Origin: Pseudoruegeria sp. HB172150 | GTDB taxonomy: Bacteria > Pseudomonadota > Alphaproteobacteria > Rhodobacterales > Rhodobacteraceae | Assembly (NCBI RefSeq): GCF_013184805.1 | Contig: NZ_JAATNG010000001.1 | Coordinates: 1,860,001 to 1,924,000, forward strand | Reading direction: 5' to 3' | DNA length: 64,000 nt | In this document: piece after piece, positions 24,637 through 32,403 of the stretch | Layout: the number at the start of each line of letters is the position of its first letter | How positions within the stretch are numbered: position 1 is the first letter of the stretch | The notes under the pieces: generated by a model | The model's input: only the letters and a program-made list of their open reading frames with translations | Told to the model about the DNA's origin: nothing | Databases searched by the model: none | Position numbers and translations under genes: made by a program

Positions 24637-26149
24637 GTTCGGCCTCCCATTCGGCGCGAAGCTTCCGGCGCTGGATCTTGCCGTTAGGGTTTTTCGGCAG
24701 AGCCGCCACCCGGTGGTAGATGCGGGGGGCCTTGTAGCGTGCGAGGCTGCGAGAGGCAAACCGGTCGAGCTCTGCTGGGTCGAGGTCGCTGTCGGCAGTG
24801 TAGAAGGCGGCGATGACGGTCGTGTCGGATTTCACGCGCACCTCGGCGGCGGCGCATTCGTGGATGCCGGGATGCGCGTTCAGGGCGGTTTCGACCTCGA
24901 TGGGCGATACGCGGACGCCGCCGGCATTCATCATGTCGTCGGAGCGGCCGAGATAGGTGATGGCGCCGTCCGCGTTCATCGAGACGGTGTCGCCGGTCAG
25001 GAACCACCCGCCATTGTAGCGGGCGGCGGTTTCCTCGGGCTGGCCCCAGTAACCGAGCATCAGGCCGGGATCGCGGCTGGAGACGGCAAGGGTTCCGGGC
25101 TGGTCTGCTTCGACGGGGCCGTTTTCGCCGAGAACAGCGACGCGGCGGCCCGGCTGGGGGTAGCCGAGCGTGCCGTCCTGGGCGGGATGTGACGGGGCGC
25201 CGGAGACGAAGGTGGAGCATTCGGACATGCCGAAGGCCTCGTGGATCTGCGTGCCCGTGGCCTCCTGCCAGTGAGCGCGAGTGGTGTCGGGAAGCTTTTC
25301 GCCGGCAGAAAGGCCGTGGCGGAGCTTCGGAAGCTGCGGCACCGGGTGGCGCAGGAGCTGGCGGTAGACGCCGGGGGCGGCGGCGAAGATCGTCGCGTCG
25401 TGGCGTTTCAGGAGCAGCGGCAGCTGGGCCGGGGTGACGCCCTTGCCGGGGATCAGGGCGGTGGCGCCGATGGACCACGGGTCGAGGAGGCCGGTGCCGA
25501 GCGTGTAGGTCCAGTTGAACGCGCCGGCATGGAGCAGGCGGTCATCGGGGCGGAGACCGTACCAGCCGGACCACATCAGCCGCCGCGCCCAGATGGCGCG
25601 ATGCGCGTGGGTCACGGCGCGGGGGCTGCCGGAGGTGCCGGAGGTGTAGATGATGTAGCCGGGGCGGTTCGGGTCGCCGATGGCGTATTCGGCAGGCGGC
25701 AGGTCATGGAAGGTGGCGAGGGTGTCTGTGCCGATGACCGGGCAGGGGACCGGGTCAGGGAGAGACAGGCCGGGCTCGGCGACGATGAGGGCGGGGGCGA
25801 TCTCGTTGGCGATCTTGGTGACCTCGGGCGCGGTGAGGAGCGCGGAGGTGGGAACCGGGATCAGGTCGGCGGCGAGGGCGGCGAGGAAAGTGATCGGGAA
25901 CTCGACGGTGTTGCCGAGGCGCATGAAGACGCGGTCGCCGGGCTGCAGGCCGCGGTCGAGGAGGCCGGCGGCGGTGCCGCGGACCGCCGCTTCGAGTCTG
26001 GCGTAGGACCAGCGCTGCGCGCCGGAGGGGGACAGGACGGCGAGGGCGATCTTGTCGGGGATCTCGGGGGCCAGCGCGAGGACGTAGGCGGCGAGGTTGA
26101 ACCTGGCCGGGCAGGGAGGCGGCGGGCCCTGATCGAAGACGGCGTCCAT
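24623..26149 (-). CDS. AMP-forming acyl-CoA synthetase (benzoate-CoA ligase-like)
   Basis: The enzyme activates a carboxylic acid with ATP and joins it to CoA. The ATP-binding motif YIIYTSGTSGSPRAVTHAH, the middle motif HEAFGMSECS and the hinge GGWFLTGDT with YLGRSDDMMNAGGVRVSP are all present, and the catalytic lysine near the C-terminus is in KNPNGKIQRRKL. The length of 508 residues is normal. The overall pattern is closest to benzoate-CoA or short-chain acyl-CoA ligases, but the acid substrate cannot be assigned. No degradation gene lies nearby. It overlaps the DsbA-like gene downstream. Confidence 0.88.
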   Translation of the reverse strand: MDAVFDQGPPPPCPARFNLAAYVLALAPEIPDKIALAVLSPSGAQRWSYARLEAAVRGTAAGLLDRGLQPGDRVFMRLGNTVEFPITFLAALAADLIPVPTSALLTAPEVTKIANEIAPALIVAEPGLSLPDPVPCPVIGTDTLATFHDLPPAEYAIGDPNRPGYIIYTSGTSGSPRAVTHAHRAIWARRLMWSGWYGLRPDDRLLHAGAFNWTYTLGTGLLDPWSIGATALIPGKGVTPAQLPLLLKRHDATIFAAAPGVYRQLLRHPVPQLPKLRHGLSAGEKLPDTTRAHWQEATGTQIHEAFGMSECSTFVSGAPSHPAQDGTLGYPQPGRRVAVLGENGPVEADQPGTLAVSSRDPGLMLGYWGQPEETAARYNGGWFLTGDTVSMNADGAITYLGRSDDMMNAGGVRVSPIEVETALNAHPGIHECAAAEVRVKSDTTVIAAFYTADSDLDPAELDRFASRSLARYKAPRIYHRVAALPKNPNGKIQRRKLRAEWEAEHDQA

Positions 26150-26186
26150 GAACCTGTCCGATAGGGCCCGGGCGGCGGCGATGCAA

Positions 26187-26205
26187 GCGCCCCTGCGCGG
26201 GGCGC
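26187..26205 (-). terminator. hairpin after aqpS
   Basis: GCGCCCC at 26187-26193 pairs with GGGGCGC at 26199-26205 around a 5-base loop. It lies 9 bases beyond the aqpS stop on the minus strand and is followed by TTGCATC. The stem is strong but the T-tract is poor, so termination may be partial or Rho-aided. Confidence 0.5.
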
Positions 26206-26213
26206 GATCACAT

Positions 26214-26864
26214 TCAGGCGGGGCGGAACAGTCGCGCGCCGACCAGCCAGGCGAGCGTCGCGCCGATGCACTGGGCGACGATGAAGAGCGGCATGTGGCC
26301 GGGAAAGATGCCGGCGAAGGTGTCGGTCAGCGAGCGCGCGATGGTGACGGCGGGGTTGGCGAAGCTGGTGGAGGCAGTGAACCAGTAGGCGCCGGTGATG
26401 TAGAGGGCGACGATGGTCGGCACCGCCTCGGGCCGGTGACGGATGCCACCGAGGATGACGAAGACGAGGCCGAAGGTGGCGACGATCTCGGCGAACCATT
26501 GCGGCGGGCCGGTGCGGGCCTTTTGCGAGAGCTGCAGGATTTCGAGATCGAACATCATGTGCGCCATCCAGACGCCGAGGATGCCGCCGACGATCTGCAC
26601 CGCGACATAGGTCAGGGCGGCGCTGGTCGCGATCTCGCCCCGCAGCCAGAAGACCAGCGTGACCGCCGGGTTGAAATGCGCGCCGGAGATCGGGCCGAGG
26701 ATGGTGATGATCACGTAAAGGACGCAGCCGGTGGCGATGGCGTTCGCCAGCAGCGCCACGGCGATGTTCCCGCCGGCCAGCGCCTCGGCCATGATGCCGG
26801 AGCCGACGACGCCGATCAGGAGGAAGGCGGTGCCGATGAATTCGGCCCAGAGTTTCTGGCTCAT
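26214..26864 (-). CDS. aqpS: aquaglyceroporin AqpS of the arsenic operon
   Basis: The protein has the MIP channel pattern: six spans and the two NPA boxes, HFNPAVTL and FANPAVTI. In Sinorhizobium, an aquaglyceroporin encoded beside arsC (AqpS) lets arsenite, made by ArsC from arsenate, leave the cell down its gradient. Here the gene overlaps arsC by 4 bases, which supports the same role. No ArsB or Acr3 pump is present in the window. The length of 216 residues is typical. A glycerol or water channel is the alternative if the context is ignored. Confidence 0.88.
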   Translation of the reverse strand: MSQKLWAEFIGTAFLLIGVVGSGIMAEALAGGNIAVALLANAIATGCVLYVIITILGPISGAHFNPAVTLVFWLRGEIATSAALTYVAVQIVGGILGVWMAHMMFDLEILQLSQKARTGPPQWFAEIVATFGLVFVILGGIRHRPEAVPTIVALYITGAYWFTASTSFANPAVTIARSLTDTFAGIFPGHMPLFIVAQCIGATLAWLVGARLFRPA

Positions 26865-27337
26865 GCGACCTTGCCCACCCGGCCGATCAGCGCCTTCAGC
26901 TCGCCGGGATCCATCGTCTCGACCGGGTGGTCGAGGAAGGATTCGGCGCGGCGGCGCAGGGTGGCGTAGGCGTCGGAAAACGCCTGCGGCTGTTCGTCCG
27001 GTGTGGCGGCGGCGGGATCCTCCACGCCCCAGTGGCCGCGCACCGGGGCGCCGGGCCAGTAGGGGCAGGTCTCGTTGGCGGCATTGCCGCAGACGGTGAT
27101 GACCGCATCCATTTCGGGCGCGCCGGGTTCGGCGAATTCGTCCCAGCTTTTGGAGCGGAGGCCGGTGGCCGGATGCTCCTGCTGCTGCAGCAGGGAGAGC
27201 GCGCCGGGATGGACCTGGCCCGCCGGTTTCGAGCCGGCGGAATAGGCGGTCACCCGGCCCTGGCCGAGATCGTTGAGAAGCGATTCAAGCAGAATCGAAC
27301 GGGCGGAGTTGCCGGTACAGAGTACGAGTATGTTCAT
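26861..27337 (-). CDS. arsC: arsenate reductase ArsC (low-molecular-weight phosphatase type)
   Basis: ArsC reduces arsenate to arsenite. The phosphatase-like loop CTGNSARS with nucleophile Cys7 and Arg13 is at the N-terminus. The redox pair lies in the segment VCGNAANETCPYWPG, followed by HWGVEDPA, typical of thioredoxin-linked ArsC. From the ATG at 27337 the protein has 158 residues. An upstream ATG at 27373 would add 12 residues and sits against the operator palindrome, so it is less likely. It is first in the arsC-aqpS operon. No arsR gene is seen next to it. Confidence 0.93.
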   Translation of the reverse strand: MNILVLCTGNSARSILLESLLNDLGQGRVTAYSAGSKPAGQVHPGALSLLQQQEHPATGLRSKSWDEFAEPGAPEMDAVITVCGNAANETCPYWPGAPVRGHWGVEDPAAATPDEQPQAFSDAYATLRRRAESFLDHPVETMDPGELKALIGRVGKVA

Positions 27338-27376
27338 GCGGGCCGCGCTACAGGTCCTGTGTAACAAATTCATGTC

Positions 27377-27396
27377 ATATCAAGGATCGTTGATAT
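27377..27396. promoter_or_regulatory. palindromic operator of the ars operon (ArsR-type)
   Basis: ATATCAA at 27377-27383 and TTGATAT at 27390-27396 form a perfect inverted repeat with a 6-base spacer, 40 bases before the arsC start. The core ATCAA-N6-TTGAT matches the form of operators bound by ArsR/SmtB repressors. The position fits repression of arsC-aqpS. The repressor gene must lie elsewhere. Confidence 0.65.
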
Positions 27397-27435
27397 AACA
27401 GTGCGGCCTGTATCCTTGCCTGGCGCTTCAAATGC

Positions 27436-27463
27436 AAGAGGGCCCTCGCAAGGGCCCTCTTTT
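27436..27463 (-). terminator. strong hairpin terminator after the entericidin-like gene
   Basis: An 11-base-pair stem is formed by 27436-27446 and 27451-27461 (AGAGGGCCCT with its complement) around a CGCA loop. On the minus strand it follows the lipoprotein gene by about 40 bases and is trailed by TTGCATTT. On the plus strand it ends in TTTT, so it could act both ways and shields the ars promoter. Confidence 0.8.
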
Positions 27464-27502
27464 GTACGGATGGATCCGCGTTCCTGGCCGCTGACCGCGG
27501 CG

Positions 27503-27619
27503 TCAGAAGGTGTTTCTGACGGTCCGCGCGCTGGCCGAGATATCCTCGCCAACACCTTCGACGGTGTTGCAGGCGGCCAGCGCCGAAAGCAGCGCGACAA
27601 TCAACAGAGTGCGTTTCAT
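27503..27619 (-). CDS. entericidin-like small lipoprotein
   Basis: This 38-residue product starts MKRTLLIVALLSALAAC, a lipoprotein signal with the lipobox LAAC. The mature part, CNTVEGVGEDISASART, carries the entericidin A/B pattern (a short amphipathic helix after N-T-x-x-G-x-G-x-D-I). Entericidins are small membrane lipoproteins; in E. coli a pair forms a toxin/antidote system tied to stationary phase. Only one copy is present here. The start at 27619 lies 4 bases after the end of the yejA-like gene, so the two share a transcript. The strong terminator at 27436-27463 follows. Confidence 0.85.
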   Translation of the reverse strand: MKRTLLIVALLSALAACNTVEGVGEDISASARTVRNTF

Positions 27620-27623
27620 ATTC

Positions 27624-29441
27624 TTATTCTTCTTCCCACCACCAGACGAGCGGCTGCCAGTCCAGCCAGTCGCCATAAATCGGAACATGCTCCGGATAAT
27701 GCAGTTCCCTGGCATGCGCCAGACGGCTGGTGTTGAACTGATAGAAGGGGATCACGTAGCGGCCCGTGGTCAGGACCCTGTCCAGCGCCTTGGTCGCGGC
27801 GATGAAGCCGTCGGTGGACTCGGCGGTCAGGATCTCTCCGATCAGCGCATCGGCGGCGGGGGAATCCATGCCCATCCAGTTCTTGCTGTCGGGCTCGGTG
27901 ACGCCGGCGGACCCCCAGTAGCCATATTGCTCGTTGCCGGGGCTGAGCGAGACGCCGACCCGGTAGTAGGTCATGTCGAAATCGTAATTCCGCATACGCT
28001 CGTTGTACTGGGCCTTGTCGATGATGTTGATCGTGACATCGATGCCCAGACGCGACAGCGCCTCTGCATAGATATTGGCGAAGGCTTCCTCTTCGGAGGA
28101 TCCGATCGACAGCAGCAGTTCGAACTCGAAGGGATTGCCGCCCTCGTCAACCAGCACACCGTTTTCGACGGTCCAGCCTGCCTCGGCCAGCAGGTCCTGT
28201 GCTTTGGCGATGTTGGCGCGGTTGCGGACGGTGCCGTCGGATACGGGAAGTTCATAGCCTTCGAGCGCGCCGGGCAGCAGGCTGTCGGCGTAGGGCTCCA
28301 GGAACGCGCGCACCTGGCCCTCGGCGGGGCCGTGATCCATGCCGAGGATCGAGTTGGAGAAATAGGACGTGATCCGTGGCTGCTGGCCGCCGGTCTGGGT
28401 CTTGTTGATGAACTCGAAATTGAAGGCGTGGATCAGCGCGTCGCGAACTTTCCAGTCGGAAAACAGGTCGCGGCGGGTGTTCATGACGAAGCCGGTAATT
28501 CCCGAGGGCCGGCCATGCGGCACGACGGACTTGATCACATCGCCGGATGTGATGGCGGGGAAGTTATACTGATCTTCCCATTTCGCGGCGTTGAATTCGC
28601 GGTTGGAGTTCAGTTCACCGGCCTTGAAGGCTTCGAACTGGGCGGTGCCGTCGGAGAAGAACTCCATGCGCACCTCGTCCAGATTTGCGTGGCCGTTCCA
28701 GACCGGCAGGTCCCAGCCCCAGTAATCCGGGTTGCGTTTGAGCGATACGAAGCGGCCGGCCTCGAAATCGTCGATCCTGTAGGGGGACGAGGTGATCGGG
28801 ATCTCGTCGAGGCCCGACTCGGCGAAATCCTTGCCCTCCCACTGCGCCTTTTTCAGGATCGGGCGCAGGCCGAGGATGAGCGGAAGCTCGCGGTCCTCGG
28901 TGTTGAAGGTGAAGCGCACCGTGTGCTCATCGACGGCTTCGGCCTTTTCGATCTTGGTCCAGGCGCCGGCATAGCGGGGGTGACCGATTGTGCCGAGAGT
29001 CTCGAAGGACCACAGCACGTCTTCGACGGTTACGGGCGAGCCGTCGGAGAATTCCGCCTCGGGCCGGAGGGTGAATTCGACCCAGGTCCGCTCCGGGTCC
29101 GTCTCCACCGATTCGGCGAGAAGACCGTACAGCGTGAACGGTTCATCCCAATTCCGGGCCATTAGCGTGTCCGCGGTCAGGAAGCGGAGCTGCCAGGGAA
29201 CCGTTCCCTTGCGGATGTAAGGATTGAGGCTGTCGAAACTGCCGACTTCGCCCGTAATGATGCGGCCACCTATCGGTGCATCAGGGTTGGCATATGGAAA
29301 CGCCTCGAAATCTGGTGGCAGCGCAGGATCGCCGTACATAGCTATGCCATGCATTGGTTCGGCACTTATCTGGCCAATTGAAAGTAGCGCAGCCGAAACT
29401 GCCCCGAAGGCCAGTCCCAGGAGGTGGGGGTTACGTTTCAT
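27624..29441 (-). CDS. YejA-like peptide ABC transporter substrate-binding protein
   Basis: A family 5 extracellular solute-binding protein of 605 residues with a Sec signal peptide (residues 1 to about 27, ending ISA). The mature N-terminus HGIAMYGDPALPPDFEAFPYANPDAP is the YejA pattern; YejA serves a peptide (microcin C-type) importer in E. coli. SBP features such as FTLRPEAEFSDGSPVTVEDV and the KRNPDYWG segment follow. No permease or ATPase gene is adjacent, so it is an orphan or works with a transporter elsewhere. The start has only a weak ribosome site. It is followed within 4 bases by the entericidin-like gene. Confidence 0.9.
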   Translation of the reverse strand: MKRNPHLLGLAFGAVSAALLSIGQISAEPMHGIAMYGDPALPPDFEAFPYANPDAPIGGRIITGEVGSFDSLNPYIRKGTVPWQLRFLTADTLMARNWDEPFTLYGLLAESVETDPERTWVEFTLRPEAEFSDGSPVTVEDVLWSFETLGTIGHPRYAGAWTKIEKAEAVDEHTVRFTFNTEDRELPLILGLRPILKKAQWEGKDFAESGLDEIPITSSPYRIDDFEAGRFVSLKRNPDYWGWDLPVWNGHANLDEVRMEFFSDGTAQFEAFKAGELNSNREFNAAKWEDQYNFPAITSGDVIKSVVPHGRPSGITGFVMNTRRDLFSDWKVRDALIHAFNFEFINKTQTGGQQPRITSYFSNSILGMDHGPAEGQVRAFLEPYADSLLPGALEGYELPVSDGTVRNRANIAKAQDLLAEAGWTVENGVLVDEGGNPFEFELLLSIGSSEEEAFANIYAEALSRLGIDVTINIIDKAQYNERMRNYDFDMTYYRVGVSLSPGNEQYGYWGSAGVTEPDSKNWMGMDSPAADALIGEILTAESTDGFIAATKALDRVLTTGRYVIPFYQFNTSRLAHARELHYPEHVPIYGDWLDWQPLVWWWEEE

Positions 29442-29521
29442 TTCGGCAACAATCCTTCTGCTCCGCCGGTGCTTTTTGCGCGAATCTACCGGCAGGCGTC
29501 TGGCATTTCAAACTTTTACCT

Positions 29522-29549
29522 TTGACCCCAGCAGTTAAGCGCGTATAAA
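29522..29549 (+). promoter_or_regulatory. sigma-70-like promoter of the candidate small RNA
   Basis: TTGACC at 29522-29527 and TATAAA at 29544-29549, spaced by 16 bases, lie on the plus strand between the yejA-like gene and bdhA. The predicted start of transcription is near 29556. There is no reading frame between this promoter and the terminator at 29603. Confidence 0.6.
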
Positions 29550-29555
29550 GGGTGC

Positions 29556-29631
29556 ACTGCTCGATAGGTTTCTTGCCTGTATGAAACCTGCCTCAATAAC
29601 TTAACGCCCGCTTCGTGCGGGCGTTTTTTTT
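29556..29631 (+). ncRNA. candidate small RNA, about 76 nt
   Basis: Between a good promoter (29522-29549) and a strong terminator (29603-29631) there is an RNA of about 76 bases with no open reading frame. It has a first hairpin, AGGTTTC at 29566-29572 paired with GAAACCT at 29583-29589, whose 10-base loop TTGCCTGTAT is exposed. A single-stranded stretch CTCAATAACT follows, then the terminator stem. This promoter-hairpin-linker-terminator layout is that of a trans-acting bacterial small RNA. An alternative is a leader with an early terminator for bdhA 200 bases downstream. I do not recognise a known family. Confidence 0.55.
29603..29631 (+). terminator. rho-independent terminator
   Basis: A 9-base-pair stem (29603-29611 with 29617-29625, core ACGCCCGC/GCGGGCGT) with a 5-base loop runs into eight T at 29624-29631. 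It faces the plus strand, where no protein gene lies upstream; the yejA-like gene reads away from it. It is therefore best explained as the end of the candidate small RNA. Confidence 0.9.
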
Positions 29632-29832
29632 GGGCATTTCAGAAACGCGCCACCGGGAAGCTCCTTTGACTTCGAGAAGGAGAATCGCGGGCTTGCTATC
29701 AGGCTGGCGCAGTCTGAAAAACCGACCTTCGCAATCCGGCCCATCACTTGCGCGAGACTACGCAATCATTGCCGGTTTTCATCGCAAGGCCCGCCTGTAT
29801 GCTGCGCCGCAACGAAGCATGGGAGAGCTTTC

Positions 29833-30606
29833 ATGAGTCTGAAGGGAAAGACCGCCGTCGTTACCGGCTCGAACTCGGGTATCGGGCTGGGCGTGGCGCG
29901 GGCGCTGGCGGAGGCCGGGGCGGACGTGGTGCTGAACTCGTTCACCGACAACGAAGAAGATCACGCGCTGGCGGCGGAACTGGGCAAGGAATTCGGCGTC
30001 AACGCGCGCTATATAAAGGCGGACATGTCCAAGGGTGCGGAGTGCCGCGCGCTGATCGCGCAGGCCGGCACCTGCGATATCCTCGTCAACAACGCCGGCA
30101 TCCAGCACGTGGCGCCGATCGACGAGTTTCCCGAAGAGAAATGGGACGCAATCATTGCGATCAACATGAACTCTTCCTTTCATTGCACCGCCGCCGCGCT
30201 GCCGATGATGCGCAAGGCCGGGTGGGGCAGGGTAATCAACATCGCTTCGGCGCACGGGCTGCGCGCGTCGCCGTTCAAGTCGGCCTATGTCACCGCCAAG
30301 CATGGCGTTGTCGGCATGACCAAGGTGATTGGGCTGGAGACGGCGAAGGAGCCGATCACCTGCAACGCGATCTGTCCGGGTTACGTGCTGACGCCGCTGG
30401 TCGAGGCGCAGATCCCCGACACGGCGAAGGAATACGGGATCTCGGAAGACGAGGCGATCGAGAAGGTGATCCTGCTGAAGCAGCCGTCGAAGGAATTCGT
30501 GACGGTGGAACAGATCGGCGGCATCGCCCTGTTCCTGTGTTCGGACGCGGCCTCGCAGATCACCGGGACCACGATTTCGGCGGACGGGGGCTGGACCAGC
30601 CAGTAG
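29833..30606 (+). CDS. bdhA: 3-hydroxybutyrate dehydrogenase (short-chain dehydrogenase)
   Basis: The enzyme oxidises D-3-hydroxybutyrate to acetoacetate with NAD+, the last step of polyhydroxybutyrate breakdown. It has the SDR glycine motif TGSNSGIG near the N-terminus, NNAGIQHV, and the catalytic Ser, Tyr and Lys in IASAHGLRASPFKSAYVTAKHG. The segments NAICPGYVLTPLVEAQIPD and AASQITGTTISADGGWTSQ are typical of this family. The length of 257 residues is standard. GGGAGAG lies before the ATG at 29833. It converges with the DUF502 gene. Confidence 0.93.
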   Translation: MSLKGKTAVVTGSNSGIGLGVARALAEAGADVVLNSFTDNEEDHALAAELGKEFGVNARYIKADMSKGAECRALIAQAGTCDILVNNAGIQHVAPIDEFPEEKWDAIIAINMNSSFHCTAAALPMMRKAGWGRVINIASAHGLRASPFKSAYVTAKHGVVGMTKVIGLETAKEPITCNAICPGYVLTPLVEAQIPDTAKEYGISEDEAIEKVILLKQPSKEFVTVEQIGGIALFLCSDAASQITGTTISADGGWTSQ

Positions 30607-30646
30607 GCGGGGCACGCACTGTACAAGGTGGTGCCTCGGGACACGC

Positions 30647-31405
30647 TCAGGCGCTGAGTTTCTCGCGCTCTTTTTCCGGGAGCTTGGCGGGTTCCACCGG
30701 CGGCACGTGGCCGTTCGGATAGACGAGCCCTGCGGAGATCACCAGCTTTGCTGCGTCCTCCACCGTCATGTCCAGTTCGATGACGTCCTTGCGGGGCACG
30801 AAGAGCAGGAAGCCGGAGGTCGGGTTCGGCGTTGTCGGGAGGAACACGGACATCAGGGTGTCGTCTATCGGGATGCGGCTGTTGATCTCGCCCTTGGCGG
30901 TGGTCGAAATGAAGGCGATCGCCCAGATGCCCGGACGCGGATACTGCACGAGGCAGGCGGTTTCGAAGTTCGATTCCGTCTGGGAGAACACCGTTTCGGC
31001 GATCTGTTTGAGGCCGTTGTAGATCGAGCGGACGATCGGCATCCGGTCGACGAGGCTTTCGGCGTAGTTGATCATCGAGCGGCCGATGATGCCCTTGGCC
31101 ATCCAGCCGACGAAGACCGTGAAGATCAGGAACATCACCACGCCGACGCCGCGGATGTTCACCGGCGCGTCGATGCCGAAGACGGTGCGTAGGATGTTCT
31201 CTGGCTGATAAGCGTTCGGTACGAAGGGCAGAACGAAGCCGTCGACCCAGCCGATCACCGTCCAGAGCAGCCACATCGTCAGGCCGATGGGCGCGATGAC
31301 GACGAGACCCGTCAGAAACGAGGTGCGCAGGGCACCGAACATCCTGCGTCTTGGCCGGGGGGGAGGTAGGCTCTCTCCCGGGGGTGGCAATGGCGATTGG
31401 GTCAT
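30647..31405 (-). CDS. DUF502-family membrane protein
   Basis: The 252-residue protein matches the DUF502 family: a proline- and arginine-rich N-terminus, a first span LTGLVVIAPIGLTMWLLWTVIGWVD, a second span NIRGVGVVMFLIFTVFVGWM, then the motif IVRSIYNGLKQIAETVF and the C-terminal beta-rich part with IPIDDTLMSVFLPTTPNPTSGFLLFV. The function of the family is not established. It is probably in the inner membrane with most of its mass on one side. It stands alone, converging with bdhA, 83 bases downstream of psuG. Confidence 0.88.
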   Translation of the reverse strand: MTQSPLPPPGESLPPPRPRRRMFGALRTSFLTGLVVIAPIGLTMWLLWTVIGWVDGFVLPFVPNAYQPENILRTVFGIDAPVNIRGVGVVMFLIFTVFVGWMAKGIIGRSMINYAESLVDRMPIVRSIYNGLKQIAETVFSQTESNFETACLVQYPRPGIWAIAFISTTAKGEINSRIPIDDTLMSVFLPTTPNPTSGFLLFVPRKDVIELDMTVEDAAKLVISAGLVYPNGHVPPVEPAKLPEKEREKLSA

Positions 31406-31488
31406 GTCGCGTCAGCAGCTGCGTTTGTCGACCTGAAGATAGGCACTTTGCAGGGCGCTAACAATGTTCCGGCAGCACGGCTGTGTAA

Positions 31489-32403
31489 TTATCTGGCGGC
31501 AACGCACATTTCTTTGGCGATGGCGGCGGCGAGCCGTGCATTGTTGCGCACCAGCGCGATGTTGGCGGTCAGCGAGGCGCCTTCGGTCAGGTGGAAGATC
31601 CGATCCAGCAGGAAGGGTGTGACGGCCTTGCCGGTGATGCCCTGCTCGGCTGCCTCGGCATTGGCGGCGTCGATGGCGGTGCGCATGGTTTCGGCGGGGA
31701 TTTCGGCGTCTTCCGGGATCGGATTGGCGATGAGCTGGCCGCCCTTGAGGCCCAGGGCCGTGCGGGTGAGCTGGGATCTGGCGATGTCGGCGGGGCTGTC
31801 GAGGCGCAGCGGCGAAGTCAGGCCGGAACTGCGGGACCAGAAGGCGGGGAAATCGTCCTGCCCGCAGGCGATGACCGGGACGCCGAGGGTTTCGAGAACT
31901 TCGAGCGTCTTGGGAATGTCGAGGATGGCCTTGGCACCGGCCGCGACGACCGTGACGGGGGTTTCGGAGAGTTCGCGGAGGTCGGCTGAGATGTCGAAGC
32001 TGGTCTCGGCGCCCTTGTGGACGCCGCCGATGCCGCCGGTGGCGAAGACGGAGATCCCGGCGGCGTGGGCTGCGATCATCGTCGCGGCGACGGTGGTGGC
32101 GCCGGTGCGGCCCGTGGCGAGGGCGACGGCGAGATCGGCGCGGGACAGTTTCAGGACGTTTTGGGCTTGCGCGAGCGTTTCCAGCTGGCCCGGTGTGAGG
32201 CCGATGTGGAGCCTGCCGTCGAGGATCGCGATGGTGGCGGGCGTGGCGCCGGCCGCGCGGATGTCGTCCTCGACCAGACGGGCGGTCTCGACGTTCTGCG
32301 GATAGGGCATGCCGTGGGTGATGATCGTCGACTCAAGCGCGACGATGGGCGCGTTTTTCGCTTTGGCGTCCGAGACTTCCGGCGAGAAGTGAAGGTCGGT
32401 CAT
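31489..32403 (-). CDS. psuG: pseudouridine-5'-phosphate glycosidase PsuG
   Basis: PsuG splits pseudouridine 5'-phosphate into uracil and ribose 5-phosphate. Family motifs are VALESTIITHGMPYPQN at the N-terminus, ATVAILDGRLHIGLT-type segments, GATTVAATMIAAHAAGISVFATGGIGGVH and CGQDDFPAFWSRSSG. The length of 304 residues is normal. It overlaps the kinase gene upstream by 4 bases, giving a psuK-psuG operon for breakdown of pseudouridine from RNA turnover. No pseudouridine transporter is present nearby. Confidence 0.95.
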   Translation of the reverse strand: MTDLHFSPEVSDAKAKNAPIVALESTIITHGMPYPQNVETARLVEDDIRAAGATPATIAILDGRLHIGLTPGQLETLAQAQNVLKLSRADLAVALATGRTGATTVAATMIAAHAAGISVFATGGIGGVHKGAETSFDISADLRELSETPVTVVAAGAKAILDIPKTLEVLETLGVPVIACGQDDFPAFWSRSSGLTSPLRLDSPADIARSQLTRTALGLKGGQLIANPIPEDAEIPAETMRTAIDAANAEAAEQGITGKAVTPFLLDRIFHLTEGASLTANIALVRNNARLAAAIAKEMCVAAR

